Assembly (NCBI RefSeq): GCF_003597395.2
Contig: NC_133769.1
Location: forward strand, 44,623,831 to 44,687,830
Length of the DNA stretch: 64,000 nt
From: Chelonoidis abingdonii
Taxonomy: Eukaryota; Chordata; Testudines; Testudinidae
Reading direction: 5' to 3'
This document shows, in pieces, positions 11,101 through 26,100 of the stretch (its first letter is position 1; the number at the start of each line of letters is the position of its first letter). The notes under the pieces are model-generated. The model worked only from the letters and a program-made list of their open reading frames with translations. It ran no database searches and had not been told where the DNA came from. The position numbers and the translations under genes were made by a program.

Positions 11101-14100
11101 GGAAATGCCAAAGTGATGGAATTTTAAAGAATTTATTTACAGAAATATCCTGTAAGAAACAGTCCTGTACTGACATCCCATGGGGATACAATGGATCACC
11201 TAAAAAGTCATCTCCAGCAATCTCTAACTTCTGATTCTTCGTTTGAACAGAAACCTGAAGGCCACTTTTCATTATGTCAAAGATGACAATATCTTAATAA
11301 CTTCCTCATTGTTTTATTCCACTTTGGTTTTAGGAGTAGGTTTAAACATATTTCTCTAAAAAGGACACTTTCATTACATGTATGCTGAGCATTATTGCTC
11401 AAACAATAATCTCAAACTCAGAGGAAAACCTGGAGGACATTAACTCTTAGGCCTTTATCATTTTTATCTACTACTATCATAACTCTACACTTTTCGGCTA
11501 TACTTTACATTCAAATTTGCTTGAATATATCCCTGAAAAATGGGTTTGAGGTGAGTCTCAAAACCACCTATGAAATAATATGGCACCCTTGGAAATCTTT
11601 GATCATAAAGCATTCAAAGTATAAAATCCTCAAACAGTATCTTGTGTTACCTGTGTTACTAATAACAACTTATCAGTATCTTATGCACTCTAATTGTGTT
11701 GGAATGCCTGCTGCTAGCAGAATGCTAAAAGGCATCCTGCTCCCATTGAAGACAATGGGATTTTCATCAATGACTTCAGTGGAAGAGGGATTGGAACCAA
11801 ATATAGTTATATTTTTTCTTTTAAACCCACCATTTTATACAAAAGATATAAATGTTCCAAGAATTGTATCTCATAAGTACTGTGTTTAATTGTACTGACA
11901 CCACTTTATAGTAATGCTTTGCACTTACATAACTACAGAACCTTTTATCTGAGGATTTCAAAGCACTATCCAAACTTTAATAAAGTAAGCCTCACAGCCC
12001 TCTTGTGACAGGAAGATATTATTATTCCCTCTATCCATATGGGGAAACTGAAGTACTGACAGGTTAATGCCTAAATTTTGAATTTTTTCCCACTATCTTT
12101 GTGTGTCTCAGTTATTGGGATACCCAGGTCCTGATTTTCAGAAGTGCTGAGCATCCACAGGTCTCATTTGACTTCAGTCAAAGTTTTGGATTCTCACTGG
12201 CTCTGAACATCTCAACATCTCAAGCTGGGCATCAAAAATTTGGACATTTCATAAATTTGGTCTAACATCTCAATCCTGCAAACACTTATACATACATATA
12301 ACTTTATTTGTGTGAGTAAATCCATTGATTTAGATAGGTTTACCACACAAGCAGATATCACATGCTTAAGAGTTTGCAGGATCATGCCCTATGTTTAACC
12401 CAAAATATGCTGGCAAATAAATGGCTGAGTTGGGAATAGAACCTATTTTCCTGCCTTCCAGCTCGCTCCTTAAATTGCTAGTCAAAACTTCCTTGCTACA
12501 ACCTCTAACTCAGTTTCAAAAGTAAAACTACTTTATATGTGTCATTTTCTCTATACCAGAATAAAACTGAAGAAAGGTTATGTGGGGGGTAAATAAGTAT
12601 GTTGATATCAAGAAATCTTAATTCTGCATTAAAATATAAAATAAATTTAAAGCAAGGTTACATTGAAGAGAAAAATGAAGAGAAGAAAATGAGGAATGTG
12701 CTTACTGGAGTATCTTTTATTACACAAGATGTCCATCCTGGTAATACCTCCTCTTCTGGAAGTGACCACACAAAAGAACTTCCAAAGATGTTGCCATGCA
12801 TACAATCAAAACACCTCTCTGCATTATATCCATGATTCAGCAACAGCCTTAGCATTATCTCATCATTCAAAGCATACTGAATGGCACTGGGGAAATGGGT
12901 GTCATTCACGAGCATGAAGTAGCAATTGACATTTGCTCCATAGGATAGAAGCAATCGTACAATTTCATGGTTACCAGCTCTCACTGCTACAAGAAGACAA
13001 TTTAGAGGATCCTTGTTTGGGTCTGCACCAGCTTTGAGTAATACTTCTGTGCAGAGAATGTCATTGTTAGAAACAGCAAAATAGAGTGCCGTTTTCCTTT
13101 CATCATCGTAGTTTTCAGAAATGTGTTCAGCCAGGAGAGTATTGACATCAAAATCATTTTCAATGAGAAGTTCTAGACACTGCACATTCTGGCCATCTGC
13201 TGCTGAGTGAATGGGGCTTAACCCACTTCTCTGGACTGCAGTCTTGGATGTAACTGGAATTAGATATTTCAGTGACCTAAAAAGATAATGAAGAAAATTT
13301 TCATCTGGCTAAAATCCACCCAGACATCAACTTCTTCCCCACCCTGCAGCTAAAATCCACCCAGGCATAAACCCCTTCCCCAACCTCATGAAAACAGGAC
13401 ATCCAGTTGTGACTTTCTACTATCTAACTGAACATTTCACCCGAGAAGCCAGATTCTGCCCTCACTTACTCCTGAACAACCTCAACAGACAAATTTCTGT
13501 CTGAACTTATACCACATGAAACCCCTTTGAATTAAATGGAGTTGTACAAAGTGTAAATTAGCACCAAATCTCCTAATTACTTTCTTTTAGTTCTGCTAGG
13601 GTTTGTTTTTTGTTTTATATTTCCTATTGTATATGCTGAAGCCACATTTAAGATTTAATTTAAAATAATTTAATGTACATACTTGTCAAATATGAATGAT
13701 CTTTAAATTTGGACTTTTCAAATCAAGCCTTTAATGTGACATAGTACTAGATGTGGTATTATAGGGGAGAATTTGAAGCCTACAGTTATACTCACAAATA
13801 ATGTCCTTCATAGGCTGCTTTGTGTATAGGGAGCTGTCCTGCCCTATTAGGCACATTACCACTTCCTCCATATTCCAAAAGAAGAGCTACACAGTCTGGA
13901 TTACCTCCTCCAGCTGCTTCAAACAGTACTGATGCACCATCATCTGCTAAAGCATGAACATCACCACCTGGTGGAAGGATATAAAGGTAATAGTTAAGTC
14001 CAAAGGAACTCAGAAGATATATCTTGTCTTTAAAATATCCTGAATTTCTTTTCTCTTCATGTTCAGTTATTAAAATTGCACCTTTAAGAACAGAACAGAA

Positions 14101-17100
14101 AAGTTTATAGTAACCAATTTAGAAATTAAATGTAAAATTTAACCATCACAGATATAAACGTATATATATTGGGAAAGTGGAGAGAAATCACTTGAGTGAC
14201 ATTTGCTTTGAGCTGAGATACTAAATTGAGGATCTGCAGTATTCTGAAGTCCTTTCAAACGTGCATAATCTCAGATCTGCATGTTGCTACTTTTAAAAAA
14301 AAATTGATGTAGGAGCAGAAGTAGTACTTTCTTGTCACTTCTAACATATATATTATTGTATACCTTTTATTTTCTTCCAGTGAAGCAAAAACATTCCCAT
14401 GTGATGCCTTCCTTCCAAAAAAATCTAATCTTGGGAAAAAACACATTCAGTTACAGTAAAACCTCAGAGTTACAAACACCTCGGGAATTGAGATTGTTTG
14501 TTACTCTGAAATGTTTGTAACTCTGAACAAAATGTCATGGCTGTTCTTTCAAAAGTTTACAGCTGAACACTGACTTAATACAGCTTTGAAACTTTACTAT
14601 ACAAAATGCTGTTTTCCCTTTTTTTTTTTAGTATTAGTAGTTTACATTTAACACAGTACTGTACTGTGTTTGTTTTGTTTTCGTCTCTGCTGCTTCCTGA
14701 TTGCATGTTTTCAGTTCCAAATGAGGTGTGTGGTTGACTGATCAGTTTGTAACTCATAACTCTGAGGTTCTACTGTGAATATTTCCTTCTGAGACTTGGA
14801 AGCAGGGCCCAGCAAGGTAGCTGGAGACAATTTTTGCTTTGTTTTGTGCAGTTACTTATTCTGAGGTGAAGATTTCAATGTTAAGTTTAGCTTTTAAGAG
14901 TCTTATATGAATTGAGATAATCCCTAAAGTGCTTTGGTTCCATAAACCAAAGAGTGAGGGTCACGTTTTCGCATTCTGTGTCTGTTAAATCACAAAACCT
15001 TGTAATCTGAGTTACAAGCTTGAGATCTGGCATGGTTATAGGCAGGCTGCTTTGCAATATAGAACCATCGTGGCAGCGCATCCTAGTGACTATGGATGGG
15101 ATTAAATATATATGTATATATTACACAGTTTTATCTTATTTGATTATCCAGGATTAATCTATCTATTGAGACACTGCTGCAGCTCACATATTGGGTATTT
15201 GTCCTGGACTAAATATACTAACTCTGATGGCTCTCATTCTACATCCACTACATGTGTTCTTTATGCACAGAATCCTCCCAGTGACGTATCAACAATTCTG
15301 CTTTGGAGTTTGTTGGACATTAGACAGAGCACACCACAGGTTAATGCTTTGATAAATATAGCCAAGGTGCTGTGGGATTCACTCAGAATCCTGGTGGTAT
15401 TTAGGCGCTGGATACTTACAAGGCCTGAAGTATGTCAAAAAGACTCATTCAGTAGTTTGAAAAGGCAACCTTCTGCACCAAGGGAAAAAGCACATTAATG
15501 TGAATAAGCAAAAAGTATGCGATTAATTGTCTTTTACAAAAGAAGGTCAGGCACTGGTATTTGCCTGAATATGTGGAAAAACATTTAAACAGGACAATGA
15601 TCAGCAGTGGTAGTGTAGAAGGACTGAAGCACAGGGTCAGCAGTAAAGGAGGAAGGCTGTGGGGAAATATATTGATAGAACGCAACTTAAGACATGTACA
15701 TCTGACATTTTCCTTACTTTCTGTTTGCTTAGTCTATTTAGTTTGTGAGGGACCATGCCTATATATGTGTTTGTTTAGCATTTCCCTCAAGGTGCTACAC
15801 AATTATGTAGCAAAGATTATTTCAAAGCACACCTTACAGTACTGAAAAATGACTACATTTTTCTCTTACTTGTCCACAGCATACAACTCTTAGCTTAAAA
15901 CAGATGAGAGCCTGCCATGGCTGTTTCACTGTCAGTTTGTTGAAATAAGAGGGCACAAAATCAGACCACCTTTAGTGCTAAAAGTTCCAAAAGACACCTC
16001 AAAGAAGGATGCAAAAGAACTGCATGATGCTTCCATAGTTTAAGTGCTGTTGCCAGGATCAGCAAAGGCATTTCAAGATTTTAACAAAGGTGTAGGCAAA
16101 CTATGGCACACTGACACATGAGCTGATTTTCAGTGGCACTCACACTGCCCAGGTCCTGACCACTGGTTTGGGGGGCTCTACATTTTAATTTAAATTTAAA
16201 TGAAGCTTCTTAAACATTTTAAAAACCTTATTTACTTTACATGCAACAATAGTTTAGTTATATGTTATAGACTTATAGAAAAATAATAATAATAGGAGAT
16301 ATACCTATCTCCTAGAAGTGGAAGGGACCTTGAAAAAGTCATTGAGTCCAGCCCCCTGCCTTCACTAGCAGGACCAGCTACTGATTTTGGCCCTAGATCC
16401 CTAAGTGGCCCCCTCAAGCATTGAACTCACAAAGCTGAGTTTAAGCAGACCAATACTCAAACCACTGAGCTATCCCCCCTGCCTTCTAAAAACATTAGAA
16501 TATATTACTGCCACGCAAAACCTTAAATTAGAGTGAAGACAGCACTCACTTCTGAAAGGTTGCTGACCCCTGTTTTAACATAATCTCAGGACAGCTGGAG
16601 CCACTGGAAACGCTGGATGTTGTTTAAAATGTCTGCTGATCAAGTCTGCAGAAAAAATTTGCATGGGAGAAAGATGCGAGCCTGTAATTGGCAATCTTCC
16701 TAGGAACAGGAAAGTCTACCAGGATGTAGAGCAGAATAAAACAACTGTTTCTTCTAATAGAGCAGAGGAGACAAGTGAAGAGTGGTGCAGTATATTTAGG
16801 GAACAGGTGCTTTGCTCACCAGGGGGAAGGGCACAAGCCACACATAGCAGTGCAGCCAGAGAACACTGATATGTAAATTGCTGCACACGATAAGCATGAA
16901 GATACCACTCAGCATGGCTTTCATGGAATCAAGGGGAGCACAAAAGACACAGATGATATGGGTCTAACAACTAGAAAATATTCAAACAATGGAAATATGG
17001 TTGAATATTGGAAAATACTTTGAGTGTTCTGCAGTACATGAAATTGCAAATAATAATAATTAATAACAAGGAGCAATGACTACAAAGGCCTTACCCATTT

Positions 17101-20100
17101 TCTGTGCCTTTCTCATCTCATTTTGGCTACAAGATGTAAGCAAATGGCATAGAAACATACATTCCCAATAGTAAGAGATGTATCTGCAGTGTTGATCTCA
17201 ACATCAGAATATATTCATAGAATATCAGGGTTGGAAGGGACCTCAGGAGGTCATCCAGTCCAACCCCTGCTCAAAGCAGGACCAATCCCCAACTAAATCA
17301 TCCTAGCCAGGGCTTTGTCAAGCTTGACCTTAAAAACCTCTAAGGAAGGAGATTCCACCACCTCCCTAGGTAGCCCATTCCAGTGCTTCACCACCCTTCT
17401 AGTGAAAAAGTTTTTTCTAATATCCAGCCTAAACCTCCCCCACTGCAATTTGAGATCATTACTCCTTGTTCTGTCATCTGCTACCACTGAGAACGGTCTA
17501 GATCCATCCTCTTTGAAACCCCTTTTCAGGTAGTTGAAAGCAGCTATCAAATCCCCCCTCATTCTTCTCTTCTGCAGACAAAATAATCCCAGTTTCCTCT
17601 GCCTCTCCTCATAATTCATATGCTCCAGCCCTATAACCATTTTTGTTGCCCTCCACTGGACTCTTTCCAATTTTTCCACATCCTTCTTGTAGTGTGGGGC
17701 ACAAAACTGGACACAATACTCCAGATGAGGCCTCACCAATGCCAAATAGAGGGGAATGATCTGTTGGCAATTCCCCACTTACACAGCCCAAAATGCCATT
17801 AGCCTTCTTGGCAACAAGGGCACACTGTTGATTCATATCCAGCTCCTCATCTACTGTAACGTCTAGGTCCTTTTTTGCAGAACTGCTGCCTAGCCAGTTG
17901 GTCCCTAGTCTGTAGCAGTGCTTGGGATTCTTCCGTCCTAAGTGTAGGACTCTGCACTTGTCATTGTTGAACCTCATCAGATTTCTTTTGGTCCAATCCT
18001 CTAATTTGTCTAGGTTCCTCTGTATCCTATCCTACTCCTGATTGTCTGTGTCATGGTTCCTGGTAAACTGCCCCGCTAAGACCCTCTACCAGACCCCTGA
18101 GTACACTCTTCTCCTGTGCCTCCACATCTCTTTTGGAAAAGTGCCTGTGGACAAACCATTCCCTGACTGGGTCTCTAAGTTACATGTCGGGGCACAGCTG
18201 GCTCCCAGCCTGGTCATTAGGCAACCCAGCAAGCTCAGCTGGGCCCAATGAGCCCTCTCCTAATGGTTTTGCTTCCTGACTGGGCAGGGGAGCCAGCAGC
18301 CTGCTACTTGAGCCTTGCGGCAGCACCACTACAGCAGCTGCTCAATGTGAACCATGCCTGTAGCAGTGCTTACACTGTGTTCACTTTGGCTTATTGCCCC
18401 AGCCACAGCTTCCCTTCTCCATTCTGGTTTCTGATTCCTAGCTCCAACTCCTGGTGCCGTCCCTGATTATGACTCTGGTGTACCCTTTGGCTTAGACTTT
18501 GACTTCTGACTTCAGTTCTGACCTTCTGCTTGGCCCCTGATTCCTGCTTCACCCTGGAGTCAGTGCCTGATCCCTGGATGCTCATCATTACCTGAAATGC
18601 CACCACAACCACCAGGCCAGGTCCTGCTCCACCCAATAGGTAGGCCTCACAGGCCCTGGGAGCTTATGTTACACCCTTCTGGTTACCAATCATATTACTT
18701 AGGAGGCCAAGTTGGCTTGGCACCTGCAAAAGTTTTCCTCAGGGAGCCTTCAGCCAGTAGAATGTGCAGTGACACATCAGCAGCTTCTCCAGAACAAAGG
18801 ATGATTTATTATTTATTTTATCCCTCTTCACAGCTATAAATCTGGCTATGGTGTTTGAGAGGAAGCTCCTTATCTAGGTCATTGTTTTATCTTTCCTGCC
18901 TAGTTTTGTAATCAATCCCTTTTCATCTAACTCTGTGCATTCAGGAAGGGTAATGTCACCCAGGTATACTGAGGGCATAAGATATGTATTAAAAAATACA
19001 AATATTTCCTAGTTCTCCACAGTTTGTATGGCTCAATCAATAAAAGACAAACAAGTTTAATTCCTTCTGACCAAAACAGCTGAAGTCTGTGAATGAACCC
19101 AAACAACAACCAATTTTGTAGAGCAGTGTGATTTAGTGGACTGATTTTAGGGATGGAAGCAAGCAGCTCCTGAGTTCTAATCTATATTCTGCTATTGTCT
19201 CACCCTTGTGTCTATTACCCCACCTATAACATGGGGTAATAATACATACCTACCTCACAGGCATGTAATGAGGATGTCTGTGCAGTGCTTCGTTACTGTA
19301 AAGCACTATATAAGTGTAAAATATTATTCTAAATAGTCAAGCACTTTGGAGAATAATTCCAATGCTGCACTGATACACTATGTTATGCATGCTGCCCGCC
19401 AAAGTGGACATATTTCAGGACCATCTGGAAGAGCTGACACTACCCATTCAGATGATTGGGACTATGAAAAGAGAGAGAAGTCAGGATGGAAGGCACTGTG
19501 AATTGCCAAGTTTGGGATACATTTGTACAGTGCTTTGAAAATATAAAGTGCTACATAATTTCTAAGTACAGTTAGCAATTAATGTGTGCTATAAATTGAT
19601 ACAGTGTACACATGAAACAGCTTGCAGAGGGCAGTATAAACAACATACAGCCAATGCTAAATATACTGAACTGTAACTGAACTGTAAAGCCCTGATAGAA
19701 GCTGCTACGTAGATTAGTAATTTAATTGCATGCCAGAGCAATAACTGTAAAAGACTGTTCTTTGAGTCTGCACCTAACAAACTTCAATCATTGCTATGAA
19801 CATGGAATGCTAACAATGATATGAACTCTAACAGAAACCTTAAACACATTACAACAGCACTCTGTTACGTTGGAATTGGGAAACTAGATAGTATGAAGCT
19901 TAAAATATTAAATATAGCTTAACATAAGCAATAAATGAACATCTGAGTAAGCGAGTATATTGCTGCTGTGCACAGGTGAAAATTGCTGCGTGTTGGCAGA
20001 AAAGTATCTATCTAAAACACTCATGGGTGTCATGTAATTCCTTTTTGTTTCTGGGATACACTTTCAACTGTTGTCTCTTCTGTCATTTAAAACATATTTA

Positions 20101-23100
20101 ACTGTGATAGAATTATGCCCATTGTGTAAAGGAGGGTTTATGTAGTTGAGTCTGAATCTGTATTCTAGACACTCCTAATATGCTCGGTTTTTTTAAAGAA
20201 AATAAGTGACATTGGAAATATATAAGTATAAATGAATATTAAAAAAGGATGGATTATAGATTGACATTATGGACAGTGAAGATTAGTTCCTTTTATTGCC
20301 AGCAGGAGTGTTCTATGAGGGTTTTCCTGTTGGAAAAGAGATCAGCATGTACCATTGTATTACCACATTGTGTTTCATGCTTTTAACCCAAAGTCCAAGG
20401 GTTTCACTGATTTATTGCTCAATATAAAGGGAGAGCTGAGATGGAAATTGGGAAAAATTAGGTTATGTCTATACTTAAAACACTACAGCAGTGCAGCTAC
20501 AGCATTATTGCGCTTCAGTGTAGAGTAGACAGTCATTACAGTGACCGGACGGGTTCTCCCTTTGCTGTAGTTAATCTACTTCCTGAGAGGCAGAGGAGAA
20601 AGAATTCTTCCATGGACTTAATACCATCTACATTGGGGTTAAGTCAGTTTAATTACCTTTTCATACCCCTGAGTAATGTCCCTGGGTTGACCTAACTCAG
20701 TGGTACTCAGACTTATTGCACAGGACGGTCTCTATAAACCTAAGCAAAACCTTGTATGGGCCAAGCAAATTCTACATATTTTAATAAGATTTAATATTAC
20801 CTTTATTGATTTATATTTTAAGTTCAGCTTGTTCCATAGGTATTTAGATAGGCTGTTTCTATGTTCAATATTGTCTATTTACACACTTGTGTAAACTAAA
20901 ATGATGTCAACATGATGACAAAATGCTAATGAATTGGCCATTGTTTTGAAGCAGGCCCCGGACCTTATGAAATGCTCTGGTGGGCCACAGGTTGGGCATC
21001 GCTGACACAACTTTTTACTGTAGACCTGCCCTTTAGTCTTTCTTGCGCGTTAACTGGTCAGGTGACTGAAAAGAAAACGTGACACATGTTTCAAACTATC
21101 CCAACAAAAATTGTGGGACTAACGAAGTGCCTGTTCAATTTCATTGTATAAGCACATCTCTTTTAGTCACACCGATCCCTGATCTTTTATTGGAAAACTA
21201 CCCATTTGGATTGTGAGTGCTTTAGGGTAAGTATGTTGTCTTCACACCTGTCTGTAAAACATTTAGCATACTATGGCACTAGAATACAAATTAACAATAG
21301 TGTTTAGCAGTTTTCTAGCACTTTTACTCATAGATCTTAAAGGAACATTGTCCCTGTTTAATAGATGTGGAAACAAATACAGAAATATTAAATGATGTGA
21401 CAGAAAGGAGAGGGAGAGACTGCGACTTCAGAAAGAGGGGGGAAGCACACACCTGAAAGAGTCACAGTTCACTGAGGCTATAAATTAATGCTATCTACCC
21501 ATTGAAATCCAGGATTCCTGACTTTCTGTGGTGTCAAACGTTGGTTTCCACTCATGGAAAGTCATGGAATAGGCTTTAAAATCATTTTCTGGTTATCAGC
21601 TGCCTCTTGGGGTCCGTCTACACTGCAATAAGAATTCTGCAGCAGTGAGCCTCAGAGCCTGGGTCAACTGTCTTGGGCTTGTGCTACAGGGCTAAAAATA
21701 GCAGTGTAGACATTTGGTCTCTTAGATCCTTCCCTTTTGCTGGGTTTCAGAGCCCAAGCCCAAACATTTACACTGCTATTTTTAGCCCTGTAGTGTAAGC
21801 CCAAGTTATATGACCCAGGCTCTGGGACTCGCTGCCATGGGATTTTTATTGCAGTGTGGACACGCCCTGGCCATCTCCCTGGTGATCACACAATAAATAA
21901 CCCCAGCAATGAGTAAATTATGTTTGGAACCAAGATGAAAAAAAAGAAAATCAAATGGAGAACCTCAAACAAGCTAAAATTAAAGTAGATTTTTTTAGAC
22001 CAAAGTTGCTCTCTAGCTAACTGTGATCTTCAATATTTATTTTTTTAAACACAGTGTAAGATCAGTGACACTTACTGCCCTTTTAATGTGATCAACTATA
22101 AGTGGCCTCACATATGCTCTAGTAACCAGACAATATGTATGCAGCTGCTGAAGCTACCTGCCTACATACCTTTATGAATAAGATGCTCCAGCACATCACA
22201 GTGTCCATATTCAGCAGCAACTCCTAATGGCGTTACCCCATAACCATCTTTCAGGTGCACATTTCCTCCATTCTTCAGAAGCAGAGAAACAATCTCTTTG
22301 CAGCCTTGTTTTGCAGCTTCATGCATTGCTGACCAGCGTTTTACACATGGCTGGTGGATATGACAGTTGTATTTAATCAGAGTCAATACCATTTCGTAAG
22401 ACCCCCGTCTCACAGCTTAAAAATATGGAAAAGGAAGAAAAAAAAGACACCATTAGAGATCTCGTTACACATGCTGAAAGATGAATTGTGAGGCTTACAT
22501 TTTTTTCAGTGTTTGAAGAAAATTAAGCAGTTCATCCATGTGGGCCAAATTCAGACCTCTGTCCTAGCAGTCCGTGGACCAAATACGCTGGCAAGTAAAG
22601 GGTGGTGAAAGTTACATGCTGGGTGTAAGCTAGTCAGCCAATCATTGTACTTGCATGCAAATGGTAAAATAGTGTAACCGGCACTGATTGACAATCAGCG
22701 TGTATGCAAAATTTATGTTCTGAGGCTACAGAAGCAGGAGTATTGCAAGAAAAGCAACAAACAGAAGGGTAAAAGCAAAAACAGAAGAGTACTGCTTTAT
22801 CTTACTCCATCCAGTTATTTGCTTTTGCAGCCAGATCACTTTTCCTTCCCCCTTGGCAAGTAAGGTACATTCTCAGGGCTTTGTTTTTCATGTATGGATC
22901 TCCCAAAGATTTCTATCAGTGTTCCACATATGCAAGGCATGTCAGATTGGCCTTCCACTGAACACTATGTTGATATACATTTACTAGTTAACATGAACAT
23001 CCATTCTTCTTTCCAACTTGGATCTAGTGTATAACTTGCACCACTATTTGTCATAGCTGAATACAGCCCTTTGACTTCAATAGAGTTTTAGGTATCCAGC

Positions 23101-26100
23101 TAAACAGTCCTCTAATCTACGGCTCTCTTGTAAAGTTAGTGCAGGAATAATTAAGTTAAATGAAAAGCAATTCTCAGTTGTAACTTATATTGATGGTAAG
23201 CACTTGATGATGCTCTCACTGACTTCAGTGTGACTAGGATCAAACTGTAAGGTGCAAAACACCCTCCACTCCCACGGCCTCAATTACAAATGACAACAGC
23301 CTCAGAGAGTAAGAAAACTACATGGACAAAAAACTCTACCTTTCAAGAAATCATAAATAGAAATATCCAGGAGAATAAATTTAGCGGGTAAGAAACAAAA
23401 ATCCTTTTCCTTCAATTCTTGTAGGAGTTTACTCTTCCTGGTATACATCAAGCAGCAATGGCTAATAATCTTATCTTAAAAGTTCTATGGATTTGCAACT
23501 ACTGGAAAGAACTGGAGAAATACAAAGCAATAAATCTAAAGAAACTTTGATAGATCCTTTGTGGCTCAGACCTTAATATTTTAATACATTAATTGCTTCA
23601 TTGGGTATTCTTTGTGGTTAGAATTGACAAAAGTTAGTACCCATAAAATGTAATGTTTTAATAAGTCTATTCGTATTTCAGTATGTATGATGTGGGAATT
23701 GTATTAATTTTACAGATTGATTTTCTTCATAAGGCCTTGAGTACTTTCATTTTCAACAAGAGCTGGAAGCCGGTGCACTTAAATTACTTATATGGGATAA
23801 AGCTCATTTAAATATATCAGCAGAAACCTTTCCAAAAGAATAATCTGGCTTTGAACTGAGTTAATTCTTAGTAATTGTTGCATGCCATTTTCCACAAATT
23901 CTTTCTGAAAATGAAAATACCCAACTACTTCTGACAAATCCTGTAAAAATAATAAAATTCCATTATATTCTCCAGTAGGCCACCCATAGTCATAAACAAC
24001 TATTTGTAAAACATCCAATATTTCATTAAAATTTGTGCAGCCTTGAGTTAAGCCCTCACTTGGGCTACTAACCATTATTTTTGCCTTGAGCCGTCACATG
24101 AGGCCAGATTTTTAAAGGTAATTAGGCACCTCTGATGGGGTATGTTCCCCCCACATTAGTCCTGAAGGGGTCAATTTAGACCACATAGGCCAATTAACCT
24201 ATAAGGCTGAAAACTGGGGAATATTTAGGCTGAGAGGCAAGCCCTAATTAAGGGAAGTTTACCTGTATAGGAACAAGTGAGGCTTCTATAAAACCAGGGA
24301 GCTGGTAGCAGAAAGAGGGCTGCGGGGAAGAGAGCTGCAGGCCCTCTCCCTGGAACAAGGGATACACAGATTTAGACCCCAGAAGAAGGCTTTGTCTAGT
24401 AGACCCAGAGGAAAAGATTTGGCTAGAGGAGTGGAGAAGGTGAGGTAGGAAACACTCCGAGTGACAGGATGGGTTGTCTGGATCTTTGCTGCTGGAGATA
24501 GGGCCCTGGACTGGAATCCAGAGTAGAGGGTGGACCTGGGTTCCCCTCTCAGCTACTGAGTGAGTGGCACAATTTGGGCAGTTAACTTGGAGGCTTTTTA
24601 GGTCCATGTGTTCTCATAGACTCGTAGATCAGAAGGGACCAATACGATCATCTAGTCTGACCTCCTGCACAAAGCAGGCCACAGAACCCTACCCATACAC
24701 TTTTATAACAACCCCTAACCCATGACTGAGTTATTGAAGTCCTCANNNNNNNNNNNNNNNNNNNNNNNNNNNNNNNNNNNNNNNNNNNNNNNNNNNNNNN
24801 NNNNNNNNNNNNNNNNNNNNNNNNNNNNNNNNNNNNNNNNNNNNNNNNNNNNNNNNNNNNNNNNNNNNNNNNNNNNNNNNNNNNNNNNNNNNNNNNNNNN
24901 NNNNNNNNNNNNNNNNNNNNNNNNNNNNNNNNNNNNNNNNNNNNNNNNNNNNNNNNNNNNNNNNNNNNNNNNNNNNNNNNNNNNNNNNNNNNNNNNNNNN
25001 NNNNNNNNNNNNNNNNNNNNNNNNNNNNNNNNNNNNNNNNNNNNNNNNNNNNNNNNNNNNNNNNNNNNNNNNNNNNNNNNNNNNNNNNNNNNNNNNNNNN
25101 NNNNNNNNNNNNNNNNNNNNNNNNNNNNNNNNNNNNNNNNNNNNNNNNNNNNNNNNNNNNNNNNNNNNNNNNNNNNNNNNNNNNNNNNNNNNNNNNNNNN
25201 NNNNNNNNNNNNNNNNNNNNNNNNNNNNNNNNNNNNNNNNNNNNNNNNNNNNNNNNNNNNNNNNNNNNNNNNNNNNNNNNNNNNNNNNNNNNNNNNNNNN
25301 NNNNNNNNNNNNNNNNNNNNNNNNNNNNNNNNNNNNNNNNNNNNNNNNNNNNNNNNNNNNNNNNNNNNNNNNNNNNNNNNNNNNNNNNNNNNNNNNNNNN
25401 NNNNNNNNNNNNNNNNNNNNNNNNNNNNNNNNNNNNNNNNNNNNNNNNNNNNNNNNNNNNNNNNNNNNNNNNNNNNNNNCATGGGACACCAGAACTGCAC
25501 ACAATATTCCAGGTGGGGTCTCACCAGCGCCTTATATAACGGTACTAACACCTCCTTATCCTTGCTGGAAATACCTCGCCTGATGCACCCTAAAACCGCA
25601 TTTGCTTTTTTAACGGCCATATCGCATTGGCGGCTCATAGACATCCTGCTATCAACCAATACCCCAAGGTCCTTCTCCTCCTCTGTTCTATGAGTAAGTG
25701 GCCCACCCAGGGCAGTGGACTTAAGGATTGCCTGAGATGGCAAGGAAGGTGTTGATATTCCAGTATTCCTGGAAGGGGGAACACCATAGTGACCTGGCTG
25801 GAGGGCTGAGTCACAAATAAGAAGTTGCTACTCCTGGAGCAAGAGAGGGATTGCAGACTGAAAGATACATGGAGCTGAGGAACCGCAAGAAGGACATTGG
25901 GCTGGAAGAGCTAATCTCCAGAGTGGCCATCACAAGGCCTCAGGTGTGGTGAGCAGAGGTCCCCGTGATAGCATTTTAAGATGCAGATTGTCACGTAGAA
26001 TGACATCAATGGGAGTTAGTTACATGCCTATCTGCATCTCTAGGCACCTAAATACCTTTACAAATCTGGCCCCTGGGGTCTGATCTAAAGCCCAGTGAAG

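Noticed and set aside
24648..25743. ORFs of 250-340 residues
   Set aside because: They are mostly N translated as X. Only the CR1 reverse transcriptase end is real sequence.
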